DNA of 34,103 nt from CAYMLQ01 sp964390795. GTDB lineage: Bacteria > Verrucomicrobiota > Kiritimatiellia > RFP12 > UBA1067. Below, in pieces: positions 7,699-15,669 of this stretch. The notes beneath the pieces were generated by a model. The model worked only from the letters and a program-made list of their open reading frames with translations, made no database searches and had not been told where the DNA came from. The stretch spans positions 1 to 34,103 of the forward strand of contig CAYMLQ010000020.1 of the NCBI GenBank assembly GCA_964390795.1, in the 5' to 3' direction. Every line of letters begins with the position of its first letter. Position 1 is the stretch's first letter. A program made the translations under genes and the position numbers.

Positions 7699-8582
7699 GT
7701 GTGGCGGATCAGAGTAGCGCGCGTGACGCGTTACAGGCGGGGCGGGTGCTGGGATTGCGCTACCGCTTGGCGCTGCCGCGCGAAGCCATGCGCGGGCAAG
7801 CCGGCGTGCGACTCGGCGCGCAGGCGGGAGCGTCGCTCGACTTTCACGACTACCGCGACTATCAGCCGGGCGATGATCTGCGCCATCTGGATTGGAACGT
7901 GTACGCCCGCAGCGACAGGGAGATCATCAAGCTCTATCGCGAAGAAGTGTCGCCGCGTCTCGATGTGGTGCTCGACGGCTCGCGCTCCATGCGGCTGGAA
8001 GGCACGCGTAAGGCGGAGGCCGCGCTGACGGTGGCGGCAGCCTGCGCGGTGGCGGCGGAGAACGCGCACTGCGCCCACGAGGTGTGGGTGGCTGGCGTGC
8101 GGATCGCGGCGGTGCCGGGCTCGCGCGGCGATCCGGGCGTGTGGCAGCCGCCCGCCTTCGACGACGCGTGCGCGCCGGACGAGGGGCTGGCGAGTTCTGC
8201 GCCCGCTTGGCGCAGGCACGGGGTCCGCGTGTTCGTGAGCGACCTGCTCTGGCCTTCGGAGCCGGAATCGGCGCTGCACCGTCTGGCCGAGGGCGCTGCG
8301 GCGCTCACTGTGATCCAGCTGCTGGCGGCAGAGGAAGAGTCGCCCGAGTTGCGCGGGCAGCACCGGTTTCAGGATGTGGAATCCGACGACTATCTGGATG
8401 TGTTTGCCGACGCGTCGGCGTGCGCGGCCTATGGTGCGGCGCTGGCGCGTCACCGCGAGCGCTGGAGCAGCGCGTGCCGCAGCTTCGGGGCGCGCTTTGT
8501 GACGGTCACGGCTGAGCGGCTGGTGGAAAACGGACGGCTGGCTGCGCTGGAGCGGTGCGGGCTGCTGGAGGCGGCGGGATAG
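7695..8582 (+). CDS. DUF58 domain protein (VWA-like), MoxR partner
   Basis: A 295-residue protein with the DUF58 hallmark GDDLRHLDWNVYARSD (near residues 55-70) followed by a VWA-like strand and metal-site motif VLDGSRSM. DUF58 proteins are regularly encoded beside MoxR ATPases; their biochemical role is unsettled. No signal peptide or TM helix is visible, so it is probably cytoplasmic. The start is GTG at 7695, forming GTGA with the permease stop; GAGGAG at 7684-7689 lies 5 bases upstream and supports it. Three bases separate its stop from the next gene. The preceding gene is an ABC permease rather than MoxR, which differs from the usual MoxR-DUF58 adjacency. Confidence 0.92.
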   Translation: MSVADQSSARDALQAGRVLGLRYRLALPREAMRGQAGVRLGAQAGASLDFHDYRDYQPGDDLRHLDWNVYARSDREIIKLYREEVSPRLDVVLDGSRSMRLEGTRKAEAALTVAAACAVAAENAHCAHEVWVAGVRIAAVPGSRGDPGVWQPPAFDDACAPDEGLASSAPAWRRHGVRVFVSDLLWPSEPESALHRLAEGAAALTVIQLLAAEEESPELRGQHRFQDVESDDYLDVFADASACAAYGAALARHRERWSSACRSFGARFVTVTAERLVENGRLAALERCGLLEAAG

Positions 8583-8585
8583 GAC

Positions 8586-10361
8586 ATGCTCTTCGCGTTT
8601 CCATATGCCTTTCTTGGGGCGGCCGCACTGGCGGGGCTGGTTGCGGTGTACGTTTTCCGAAACCGCTTCCAGCAGCGGCCGGTGTCGAGCCTCATGCTGT
8701 GGCGTCAGGTGGCGCGCCCGCGCCAGGGAGGCCTGCGGCGCGACACGCTGAGCCTGCCGCCGCTCTTCTATCTGGAGCTGGCGGTGCTGGCGGCGCTGGT
8801 GGTGGCTGCGGCGGCACCACAGGTGCAGCGCCCCTCCTTGGGCTCCCTGACGGTTGTGTTTGACGCCTCAGCCTCTATGTCCGCCCGCGGGCCGGAGGGC
8901 GCGACGTCGCAGGCCCGCGCGGTTCAGGCGCTGAAGGGCCAGCTCGCGCGGCGGCGGTATGCGCGCGTGCGGCTGTTGGCGGCAGGCGCGAACGGGCCTG
9001 AACTGGTGAGCGTGTCGCACCCGTCGCAGGCTGCGGGACGGCTCGGCCGGGCGGCGTGCGGTGCGGCTGCCGACACGCTGGCCCAGACTCTGGCGCGAGC
9101 CGGCGAGATCTCTGAGGCTGGAGACGATGTGCTGGTGCTCACGGACCGACCGCCGGAGCGCGGCCAGGCGGAAGGACTGCGCGCGCGCTGGGTCGCGGTC
9201 GGTGCGCAGGCGCCCAATGTCGCCATCGTTTACGCGGACCGCTCGTGGCGCGATGACGGCTCGGAGGCCGTGCTGGTTGAAGTGGCCGCGTTCGGGGTGA
9301 CACGCGCCCGCGTGCCGGTGACGTTTCGTTTGCTGGGGGGGAGTCCCTCAGCTCCGCCGTTCGCCGTGCGCGAGGTCGAGTTGACCGAGGCGAAAGCGGC
9401 GCGGCTGGTTGTGGAGCTGCCGGCCGGCACGCCGGATATCGAAGTGGCTCTGCCGGAGGACGCGCTGGTGCTCGACAACCGCGCCGTGCTGCTTTCGGAG
9501 AAGCCGAAGACGGTGGAGGTCGCCGTGCGGGTCGCCGATCCGCGGTTGCAGGATCTTCTGCGGCGGACGGTGGCGGCCACGGGTCGGGCCAGGCTGACAG
9601 GCGAGCGGCCGCAGCTTGTATTCTCGGACGCGACGTCGGCGGCGCCTGGAGCGCCGCACTGGCAGGTGCTTCTGTGCGTGCCGGAGTCGGCTCGGCTGGT
9701 GCGCGGGCCGTACCTGGTTGACCCTGCGCAGCCGCTTCTGGAAGGGATGACGTTCGACGGTTTGGTGTGGGCGGTGGGCACCAATGTCCTTTCGGGAAGA
9801 GGCCTCGTTTTTGCGGGGTCAGCGCCGCTCATTACGCTGGAGGCGTCGGCGCGCCAGATGCCGGTGGTGCGGCTGCTCGCGGACTCGTCGCAGGCGACGT
9901 TCTTCCAGTCCGCCGCGTGGCCTGTGTTCGTTTGGAACGTGCTGCAGGCCTGCGCCGAGTCGCAGCCCGGGCCTGTACCCCGGAACCTGCGTGCCGGGGT
10001 GCAGGCGGCGTTCGCCGTGCCGCGCGGCGAGACGCAGGGGGTGTTCGAAATTCCGTCAGGTGTGCGGACGCTGAAGGCGAGCGGCGGACGGGTGACGTGG
10101 GTGCCTGAGGAGACGGGCATATGCCTAATGAGGTTACAGGAGGGGGCTGTCGAGCGTTTCGCCGTGAACCTGTTCGCGCCCGGCGAGGCGGATTTGCGCG
10201 GATGCGCGTGCGGTGCCTGGGGCGGGGATGTGCGGTCCGAGCAGTTGGCGCACACGCATGAGTCGTTCGCGTGGCTGGCCGGGGTCGCTGCGCTGGCGCT
10301 GGCCGCTGCGCATCATGCGGCGCTGGGCCGGAGCGGTCGGCGGGAGGGCGCCTTGTCATGA
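8586..10361 (+). CDS. BatA/BatB-like membrane protein with VWA-type domain
   Basis: A 591-residue protein. The N-terminus has the arrangement of aerotolerance Bat proteins: TM1 (PYAFLGAAALAGLVAVYVF), a basic cytoplasmic loop, then TM2 (LELAVLAALVVAAAAPQV). A VWA-like domain follows, with metal-site motif VVFDASASMSARG at about 85-98. The middle is beta-rich, including a motif common in these proteins (LPEDALVLDNRAVLL). A C-terminal TM (FAWLAGVAALALAAAHHAAL) is near 560-580. The VWA domain would face the periplasm between the helices. The Shine-Dalgarno match is weak (AGGA directly before ATG), consistent with coupling to the gene three bases upstream. It ends in an ATGA overlap with the larger VWA gene. 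Confidence 0.85.
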   Translation: MLFAFPYAFLGAAALAGLVAVYVFRNRFQQRPVSSLMLWRQVARPRQGGLRRDTLSLPPLFYLELAVLAALVVAAAAPQVQRPSLGSLTVVFDASASMSARGPEGATSQARAVQALKGQLARRRYARVRLLAAGANGPELVSVSHPSQAAGRLGRAACGAAADTLAQTLARAGEISEAGDDVLVLTDRPPERGQAEGLRARWVAVGAQAPNVAIVYADRSWRDDGSEAVLVEVAAFGVTRARVPVTFRLLGGSPSAPPFAVREVELTEAKAARLVVELPAGTPDIEVALPEDALVLDNRAVLLSEKPKTVEVAVRVADPRLQDLLRRTVAATGRARLTGERPQLVFSDATSAAPGAPHWQVLLCVPESARLVRGPYLVDPAQPLLEGMTFDGLVWAVGTNVLSGRGLVFAGSAPLITLEASARQMPVVRLLADSSQATFFQSAAWPVFVWNVLQACAESQPGPVPRNLRAGVQAAFAVPRGETQGVFEIPSGVRTLKASGGRVTWVPEETGICLMRLQEGAVERFAVNLFAPGEADLRGCACGAWGGDVRSEQLAHTHESFAWLAGVAALALAAAHHAALGRSGRREGALS

Positions 10362-13105
10362 TCTTCCTGACGCCTATTCTGTTGCTGCTCCTCCTGCCCT
10401 GTGCGGTGTGGCTGGTGGTGTTGCCCGTGCCGGGAAGATACATGCGCGCCTTGCGTGCGGTCTGCTATCTGCTGCTGGTGGCGGCGCTGGCGCGCCCCGC
10501 CGTCCTGTTCCCTCAGCGTGGAGGCACGGTGGTGGTGGTGGCCGACCGCAGCGCATCACTGCCTCCGGAGGCGCACCGGCAGCAGGCGGCGCTGCTGCAG
10601 AGGCTGCAGTTGCGGCGGCGGGCGGAAGACCGGGTCGGCGTGGTTTCGTTCGCCACGCGCGCGGTGGTGGAGCATCCGCCGCAGCAGGCGCTGTTCGGCG
10701 CGTTCTCAGCCTCGCACGAACCGGATGCTTCGAACCTCTCGGAGGCGCTGGGCACCGCGCTTGCGCTGCTTCCGCCGGAGGGCGCGGGACGTATTCTGGT
10801 GCTGTCAGACGGACGCTTCACGGGGTGCGACCCGCAGGCGGCAGCCGGTGCGGCTGCCGCGCGCGGGGTGGCCATTGACTATCGGTTGCAGACGCGCGGC
10901 ACGGCGGGTGACACGGCCGTGGCACGGATGGACGCGCCGCAGGAATTGCGGCCGGGCGAAGCGCTGCTGGCGACCGCGTGGGTGGAGTCGCCGGCTGAGC
11001 AGCTTGTCACGTTTACGGTGCGTCAGGGAGCGACGGTAGTGGCGCAGGGGCAGCGCCGCGTGGCGCGCGGGGTTTCGCCGCTGATGTTCCGCGACGCTGC
11101 GGGCGGTCCGGGCGTGCGCGGGTATACGGTGAGCGTGGCGGCGGCGGGCGCGGATCCGTTCCCCGAGAACAACACGGCGCAGTTTCTGGTGCGAAGGTCG
11201 GGCAGCAAGCCGCTCTTGTGCGTGCCAGCCTCGCCGGTGTCGCGGCTGCCGCAGCGTCTGGCGGGCGGCGGCGTGGAGATTGTGACGCAGATGCCGGACG
11301 CGCTGGACGGAAGCCTGGCGGCTCTGGCGGGTTACTCCGGCGTCGTGATCGAAAACACGCGCGCCGACGCGGTGGGGGCGGATACGCTCGGCAACATCGC
11401 GGCGTGGGTCGAGCACGCGGGCGCGGGCGTGCTGGTGACGGGCGGGCGTAACGCCTTCGGGCTGGGCGGCTACTACAAGTCCGCGCTGGACGAGGTGTTG
11501 CCGGTGTCGATGGAGCTGCGGCGCGAGCACCGCACGTTCGCCATGTCTATTGCGGTGGTGCTTGACCGTTCGGGGAGCATGGCCGTGTCGGTGGCGGGCG
11601 GCAAGACCAAGATGGATCTTGCGAACTTGGGCACGCTGGAGGTGCTGAAGCTGTTGTCCGATCAGGATGAGATGGCGGTGGTGGCGGTGGACAGTGCGCC
11701 GCACATCGTGGTCAACCGTGCGTCTGTGAGCCGGGTGCGTTCTCAGGAGGGGCGCATCCTGGGCATCCAGTCGATGGGCGGCGGCATCTTTATTTATGAG
11801 GCGCTCAAGGCGGCCTCGCTGCAGATGGTGGGCGCGGAAACCGGCGTCAAGCACATCCTGCTGTTCGCGGACGCGTCGGACTCGGAAGAGCCTGGGAAAT
11901 ACAAGGAACTTCTGAAGGCGTTGGCGGGTTCGGGCGTCACGGTAAGCGTGGTGGGGTTGGGCACGCGGAAGGATTGTGACGCGGCTCTGCTGGAAGAGAT
12001 CGCCACGCTGGGCGGCGGCACCTGCACGTTCTCCGATAACGCGCACGAGATTCCGAGGCTTTTCGCGCAGGACACGTTTATGGTGGCGCGGAACACGCTG
12101 CTGACCAATGCCGTAAAGCCACGTTTCACGTTGGCGCTGCCGCAGCTTTCCGACGCGCTGCCGCCTGACGCTCCCGCTTTGGGCGGCTACAATCTCTGCT
12201 ATCTCCGTCCGGGCGCGACGGCTGTGGCGGTGAGTCAGGACGAGCATGAGGCTCCCCTGGTCGCGTTACGGCATTACGGCAGCGGGCGCGCGCTGGCGTT
12301 CACAGGCGAGGCGGACGGAGCGCTCACAGGTGAGTTTGGAAGCTGGGAGCATACGGGCGAATTTTATGGCGCTCTGGCGCGGCAGTGCGCAGGGCCGATG
12401 CAGGATGGCTCGTCCGGTTATCTCCCGCTGCAGAAAGGCGTGCCGGGCGGGGTGTCGATCACGGTCTACGCGGACACGTCGCGGCCGGAGGTGCGCGGGG
12501 CGGACGGGCTGGGGCTGACGGTGCTGCGTCACCGTCCCGGCGACGTGCCCCGGGCCGAGCGGCTGCGCCTGCCGTGGCGCACGGCCGACACGCTCGCGGC
12601 GGAGGTTGCGCTCGCGGGCAGCGAGACGCTGCTGGCGACGGTGACCTATCCTGACGGGCGCACGGAAAGTCTGCCGCCGGTCTGCTTGCCGTATTCGCCA
12701 GAGTACGCGCCGCAGGCACGGCAGGACGGTGGGGCTGTGCTGGCCGCGTTAGCCGACGCTACCGGGGGCATGCAGGTGGCGGATGTGGGCGGCCTATGGG
12801 AGTTGATCCCGCGCGAGCGTCGCTGGGTGGAGGTTTCGGCTTTCGCGTATCTGCTGGCGGCCCTGCTCTTTCTTTTCGAGGTATTCGAGCGCCGCACCGG
12901 GTGGCTCGCCGCGCGTCGCGTGAGTGCGCCGAAAGGAGATCGGAGGTCGGAGGTCGGAGAACAGAGAACGGAGAACGCCGAACGTCGAATGCCGAATGCC
13001 GCCCTCCGACCTCCGCCCTCTGACCTCCGACCTCCGCCCTCTGACCTCCGAACGGAAAGTCCGCTGGCGCGGGCGAAGCGCCGGGCGCGCGAGCGGACTG
13101 GGTGA
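10358..13105 (+). CDS. Large membrane protein with two VWA-like domains and a Rossmann/GATase-like segment
   Basis: A 915-residue protein starting at an ATGA overlap (ATG 10358), with GGGAGGG nine bases upstream. Two N-terminal TM helices (residues 1-23 and 28-52) are followed by a first, degenerate VWA-like domain (VVVVADRSASLP). Near 330-390 is a glutamine-amidotransferase-like segment (YSGVVIENTRADAV, VLVTGGRNAFGLGGYY). A canonical VWA with metal-site DRSGSM starts near 395 (MSIAVVLDRSGSM). A last TM is at about 824-849. This layout matches VWA/GATase-like proteins ending Bat-type operons. Residues 859-915 are different: low complexity, Arg/Pro/Glu-rich, containing LRPPPSD twice, and encoded by simple tandem repeats. 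They look like repeat DNA absorbed into the frame. It is the last gene of the coupled operon. Confidence 0.88.
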   Translation: MIFLTPILLLLLLPCAVWLVVLPVPGRYMRALRAVCYLLLVAALARPAVLFPQRGGTVVVVADRSASLPPEAHRQQAALLQRLQLRRRAEDRVGVVSFATRAVVEHPPQQALFGAFSASHEPDASNLSEALGTALALLPPEGAGRILVLSDGRFTGCDPQAAAGAAAARGVAIDYRLQTRGTAGDTAVARMDAPQELRPGEALLATAWVESPAEQLVTFTVRQGATVVAQGQRRVARGVSPLMFRDAAGGPGVRGYTVSVAAAGADPFPENNTAQFLVRRSGSKPLLCVPASPVSRLPQRLAGGGVEIVTQMPDALDGSLAALAGYSGVVIENTRADAVGADTLGNIAAWVEHAGAGVLVTGGRNAFGLGGYYKSALDEVLPVSMELRREHRTFAMSIAVVLDRSGSMAVSVAGGKTKMDLANLGTLEVLKLLSDQDEMAVVAVDSAPHIVVNRASVSRVRSQEGRILGIQSMGGGIFIYEALKAASLQMVGAETGVKHILLFADASDSEEPGKYKELLKALAGSGVTVSVVGLGTRKDCDAALLEEIATLGGGTCTFSDNAHEIPRLFAQDTFMVARNTLLTNAVKPRFTLALPQLSDALPPDAPALGGYNLCYLRPGATAVAVSQDEHEAPLVALRHYGSGRALAFTGEADGALTGEFGSWEHTGEFYGALARQCAGPMQDGSSGYLPLQKGVPGGVSITVYADTSRPEVRGADGLGLTVLRHRPGDVPRAERLRLPWRTADTLAAEVALAGSETLLATVTYPDGRTESLPPVCLPYSPEYAPQARQDGGAVLAALADATGGMQVADVGGLWELIPRERRWVEVSAFAYLLAALLFLFEVFERRTGWLAARRVSAPKGDRRSEVGEQRTENAERRMPNAALRPPPSDLRPPPSDLRTESPLARAKRRARERTG
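12935..13052. repeat. Simple-word direct and inverted repeats inside the 3' end of the double-VWA gene
   Basis: The left half is runs of GGAGGTCGGAGGTCGGAG and GAACGGAGAACGCCGAACG-type words. The right half has a 21-bp unit repeated exactly at 13003-13023 and 13024-13044, plus 7 bases of a third copy. The left GGAGGTCGGA words are complementary to the right TCCGACCTCC words, so the whole can fold into an imperfect hairpin. The 21-bp unit is a multiple of three and gives LRPPPSD twice. Confidence 0.85.
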
Positions 13106-13111
13106 TTGATG

Positions 13112-13140
13112 TTGATCCGATGGGGCGGAGTCCTTACACT
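13112..13140 (+). promoter_or_regulatory. Candidate sigma-70 promoter for the dCMP deaminase gene
   Basis: TTGATC (13112-13117) and TACACT (13135-13140) are spaced by 17 bases, each matching four of six consensus positions. The predicted start near 13147 leaves a leader of about 25 bases with GGGAG before the ATG at 13172. It lies just past the stop of the large operon and suggests separate transcription. Confidence 0.42.
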
Positions 13141-13171
13141 GAGTTCTATTCATAACGCAGGGAGAGTGGGT

Positions 13172-13657
13172 ATGGCTGCAAAAAAGAAGATCGTTGATCC
13201 GCGTCCGGACTGGGACACGTATTTCATGGAGATCGCCTTGGTGACGGCGACGCGTGCGAACTGCTCGCGCCGCAAGGTTGCTGCGGTGGTGGTGTCGGAG
13301 AACCGGGTCATCTCAACCGGCTATAACGGCACGCCGCGCGGGGTGAAAAACTGCTTCGAGGGCGGGTGCGCTCGCTGCGCCGGGACGGCACCGTCCGGGT
13401 CGAGTCTGGAGGAGTGCATCTGCGTACACGCCGAGCAGAACGCGATCTGCCAGGCCGCCTATTACGGCATCCGGTTGGCCGGATCGACGATTTACGTGAC
13501 GATCAGCCCTTGTCTCACGTGCGCAAAGATGATCATCAACGCAGGCATCCGCCATGTGGTCTATGGCGGCGATTACGCGTTCACCGAGCAGACGGAACGA
13601 CTGCTCAAGGAGGCGGGGGTGACCTGCCGCCGCTTTGTGAAGACGTCTGCGACGTAA
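13172..13657 (+). CDS. Deoxycytidylate (dCMP) deaminase
   Basis: A 161-residue zinc-dependent cytidine/deoxycytidylate deaminase-fold enzyme. dCMP deaminase converts dCMP to dUMP, feeding thymidylate synthesis in the cytosol. The zinc and catalytic motifs are complete: H86-A-E88 in CVHAEQNAI and C114-x-x-C117 in SPCLTCAKM. TGYNGTPRGVKNC and the insert CFEGGCARCAG before the HAE motif are typical of the dCMP deaminase/ComEB branch rather than free-cytidine deaminases. ATG 13172 was chosen over in-frame codons back to 13106 because GGGAG lies about 7 bases before it and the protein then has normal family length. It stands alone between the VWA operon and a convergent sulfatase gene. Confidence 0.93.
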   Translation: MAAKKKIVDPRPDWDTYFMEIALVTATRANCSRRKVAAVVVSENRVISTGYNGTPRGVKNCFEGGCARCAGTAPSGSSLEECICVHAEQNAICQAAYYGIRLAGSTIYVTISPCLTCAKMIINAGIRHVVYGGDYAFTEQTERLLKEAGVTCRRFVKTSAT

Positions 13658-13702
13658 GGTGTCGCAAGATATGGAGATCGGTCGCGTGGAATCAGTAGCC
13701 TT

Positions 13703-13727
13703 GGACGAGCAGACGCTCGTCCCTCCC
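13703..13727. repeat. Single dispersed palindromic unit (GGACGAGC-AGAC-GCTCGTCC plus CTCCC)
   Basis: An 8-bp perfect stem, GGACGAGC (13703-13710) and GCTCGTCC (13715-13722), encloses AGAC and is followed by CTCCC. All 25 bases are the exact reverse complement of 27672-27696, almost 14 kb away, so this is a dispersed element rather than a chance hairpin. It sits between convergent genes and might also help terminate transcription, though no U-tract follows. Confidence 0.85.
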
Positions 13728-13811
13728 TGTGTGTGAGATCGTCCGTTTAGTCTAATTACTTTTTGGCGGTGGTATGAGCCGGCCGGAAGAGCGCGATTTG
13801 TAGCCGGTCTT

Positions 13812-15233
13812 TTATGAACCCTGCTTTTTCCAGGTAGGGCGTGCTCCCGCCTCGATGGCGGCGTCCAGAGTCAGCAGGCGTTGGCGCAGGCATGCGACGA
13901 GCTCCGGCTTTTCCGCCGCGCGGTTGCGGCGTTCACCGAGATCCTCGGCCAGGTTGAAGAGCAGGATCTCCGGCTTGGCGGGCTTATCCGGCTTGCGGTC
14001 GTGCTCCGGGAATTTCAGCAGCAGCTTCCAGTCGCCCTGTCGGATGCCATCGATCTGTCCGCGGCTTGTGTAGTAGAGGAATTCGTCGCGCACGGACTTG
14101 GCCTCGCCCGTCAGCAGCGCGGAGATGTCCATCCCGTCGATCACGCGGTCGGCGGGAAGGGGGGTGCCGGTGAGGGCGGCGATGGTGGGGAGCAGGTCGA
14201 GGGTCGAGGCGAGCGCGCCGCACTCGGTGCCTGCGGGGACGCGTCCGGGAGCCCATACGATGCAAGGCACACGCTGGCCGCCCTCGAACGTGGTTCCTTT
14301 GCCATCGCGCAGCGGGCCGGCGGAGCCGCCGTGGTGCTTGAACATAAGCCACGGGCCGTTGTCGGTCGTGAAGATCACATAGGTGTTTTCGCCGAGGTTC
14401 AGGTCGCGGAGGGTGTCGAAAACGCGGCCGACCTCAGCGTCGAGATGCTCGATGGTGTTGATGTAAGCGCGCGTGGGGTCGGGGTCGCGGACATCGTCGG
14501 GCACATACAAAGGAATGTGCGGCATCGAGTAGGGCAGATAAAGGAAGAAGGGGCGTTTTTGGTTGTCCCGGATAAAGGCGACTGCACGGTCGGTGCAGCG
14601 GCGGGTGATGGTACGCTGGTCCACCGGCAGTTCCACGATCTTTTCGTTTTCGATGAGCGGCGTCTTCCACTTCGTGAGGGCGGACTCCGGTTCGTTCCAC
14701 AGGGCATCCATCCCGTCGGGGCCACCCTTGGGCTTGTCTTTGTTGTCGGGATGGTTCATGTCGTTGGAGTAGGGGATGCCATAGTAAAGATCGAAGCCGT
14801 GCTGCCTCGGGAGGGTTTCGGGATGGTGGCCGAGGTGCCACTTGCCGAAGCAGGCTGTGGCGTAACCCTGTTGCTTGAGGTGGTCGGCAATGGTATGTTC
14901 CGCCGGGTTGAGGCCCGTGGTCGACTCAGGAAAGAGCACATGCCGATGCAGGCCCACGCGTTTCGGATAACAGCCGGTCAGCAGCGCCGCGCGCGACGGC
15001 GTACAGACCGGTGAGGCGACCATAAAGCTGGTGAGCTTGCGGCCCTCTTGGGCTAGCCGGTCGATGTTGGGCGTGCGGATGGTGGTCGAGCCGAAACACC
15101 CGAGGTCGCCGTAGCCCTGATCATCGGTGAAGATCAGCACGATGTTGGGCTTGCGTGCCGCCGGTTCGGCGGCGCCGGCAAAAGGTGTGGCCGCAAGGAG
15201 TGCCGCGACCAGGTGTAATCCGATTTTGTTCAT
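13812..15233 (-). CDS. Secreted sulfatase, formylglycine-dependent (alkaline-phosphatase superfamily)
   Basis: A 473-residue sulfatase that hydrolyses sulfate esters; the substrate cannot be read from sequence, but in related marine or gut bacteria such enzymes act on sulfated glycans. A signal peptide (MNKIGLHLVAALLAATPFAGAAE) predicts export. Metal ligands sit in IFTDDQGYGD (D37, D38). The modification motif is C77-T-P-S-R, the Cys type converted to formylglycine. GKWHLGHHPE and FTTDNGPW give further conserved active-site residues. The C-terminal subdomain (DGIRQGDWKLLLKF, LFNLAEDLGERRN) is complete. AAGGA six bases before the ATG supports the start; a small CTTCG/CGAAG hairpin (15242-15255) touches that Shine-Dalgarno. 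No maturase gene is in the window. The remnant of a second sulfatase lies upstream on the same strand. Confidence 0.95.
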   Translation of the reverse strand: MNKIGLHLVAALLAATPFAGAAEPAARKPNIVLIFTDDQGYGDLGCFGSTTIRTPNIDRLAQEGRKLTSFMVASPVCTPSRAALLTGCYPKRVGLHRHVLFPESTTGLNPAEHTIADHLKQQGYATACFGKWHLGHHPETLPRQHGFDLYYGIPYSNDMNHPDNKDKPKGGPDGMDALWNEPESALTKWKTPLIENEKIVELPVDQRTITRRCTDRAVAFIRDNQKRPFFLYLPYSMPHIPLYVPDDVRDPDPTRAYINTIEHLDAEVGRVFDTLRDLNLGENTYVIFTTDNGPWLMFKHHGGSAGPLRDGKGTTFEGGQRVPCIVWAPGRVPAGTECGALASTLDLLPTIAALTGTPLPADRVIDGMDISALLTGEAKSVRDEFLYYTSRGQIDGIRQGDWKLLLKFPEHDRKPDKPAKPEILLFNLAEDLGERRNRAAEKPELVACLRQRLLTLDAAIEAGARPTWKKQGS

Positions 15234-15482
15234 GGTTTTTCCTTCGACTGCGAAGTTCCCTTGTTATCCGAGTGGCAGAACTTATACGAAACAAATCTCC
15301 CATTATTGTAGCCGAATAGCAATTCCGCATTTGTCCACAGGCCAGTCGGAGAATCCCGGGCAGGGCGGGTTCCCCGTAACCCGCCGCTGGTCCCCGCCTT
15401 GCCCGCGCGGCTCACCGCAGGTTCGCCCTCCACGCTGCACCCCGGCGCACATTGACTCGTGCGGCTTTTATGATGAAGCATC
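15234..15482. other. Non-coding leader region of the sulfatase gene
   Basis: No convincing gene on either strand. On the minus strand a TACAAT (15305-15310) could be a -10 for the sulfatase, but no matching -35 is at normal distance. A strong hairpin lies at 15364-15385. The rest up to 15669, including the sulfatase stump at 15483-15629, also lacks an intact gene. Confidence 0.5.
15364..15385. repeat. Palindrome GGCGGGTT-CCCCGT-AACCCGCC
   Basis: An 8-bp perfect inverted repeat with a 6-base loop in non-coding DNA. Its style (GC-rich stem, short loop, extragenic) resembles the other hairpin units in this window, but its sequence differs, so family membership is unproven. Confidence 0.6.
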
Positions 15483-15629
15483 CTACTTCCGGTAATCCGC
15501 GCCGGTGAGGCTTTTCAGGGCGGAGTCTTGCCACTGGCGGAGCTTGGACTGAAGGGAGCGGGCGAGTTCGGGCTTTTGGCCGATCAGGTTGGTTTTTTTG
15601 CGGCCTGGCTTTTGAGCACATTCTGCATC
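15483..15629 (-). pseudogene. C-terminal remnant of a second sulfatase
   Basis: Reading the minus strand toward a TAG at 15483-15485 gives a frame of about 49 codons with KKTNLIGQKPELARSLQ and, at the end, LTGADYRK. This is the usual last segment of bacterial sulfatases (the KTNLA-x-x-x-PE motif, a helix, then a short tail); the neighbouring intact sulfatase has the comparable RRNRAAEKPELVACLRQ. No sulfatase sequence precedes it: the frame closes at 15654-15656, and DNA further upstream belongs to the secretin-like gene. There is no ribosome site or plausible start, so it is read as the stump left after deletion. It is short, so the family assignment rests on about 40 residues. Confidence 0.65.
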
Positions 15630-15669
15630 GTCACTCCCTTCGAGTCTGTCGCTTCACTTAGCGCCCTTC

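Noticed and set aside
13745..13811. Possible intrinsic terminator for the dCMP deaminase around AGCCGGCCGG and GCCGGTCTTTT
   Set aside because: The two GC-rich blocks do not pair well enough as inverted repeats to give a credible stem before the T-run.
13881..15014. Long plus-strand open frame of 377 codons
   Set aside because: It lies entirely antisense to the sulfatase, whose motifs are complete; open antisense frames are expected in GC-rich DNA.
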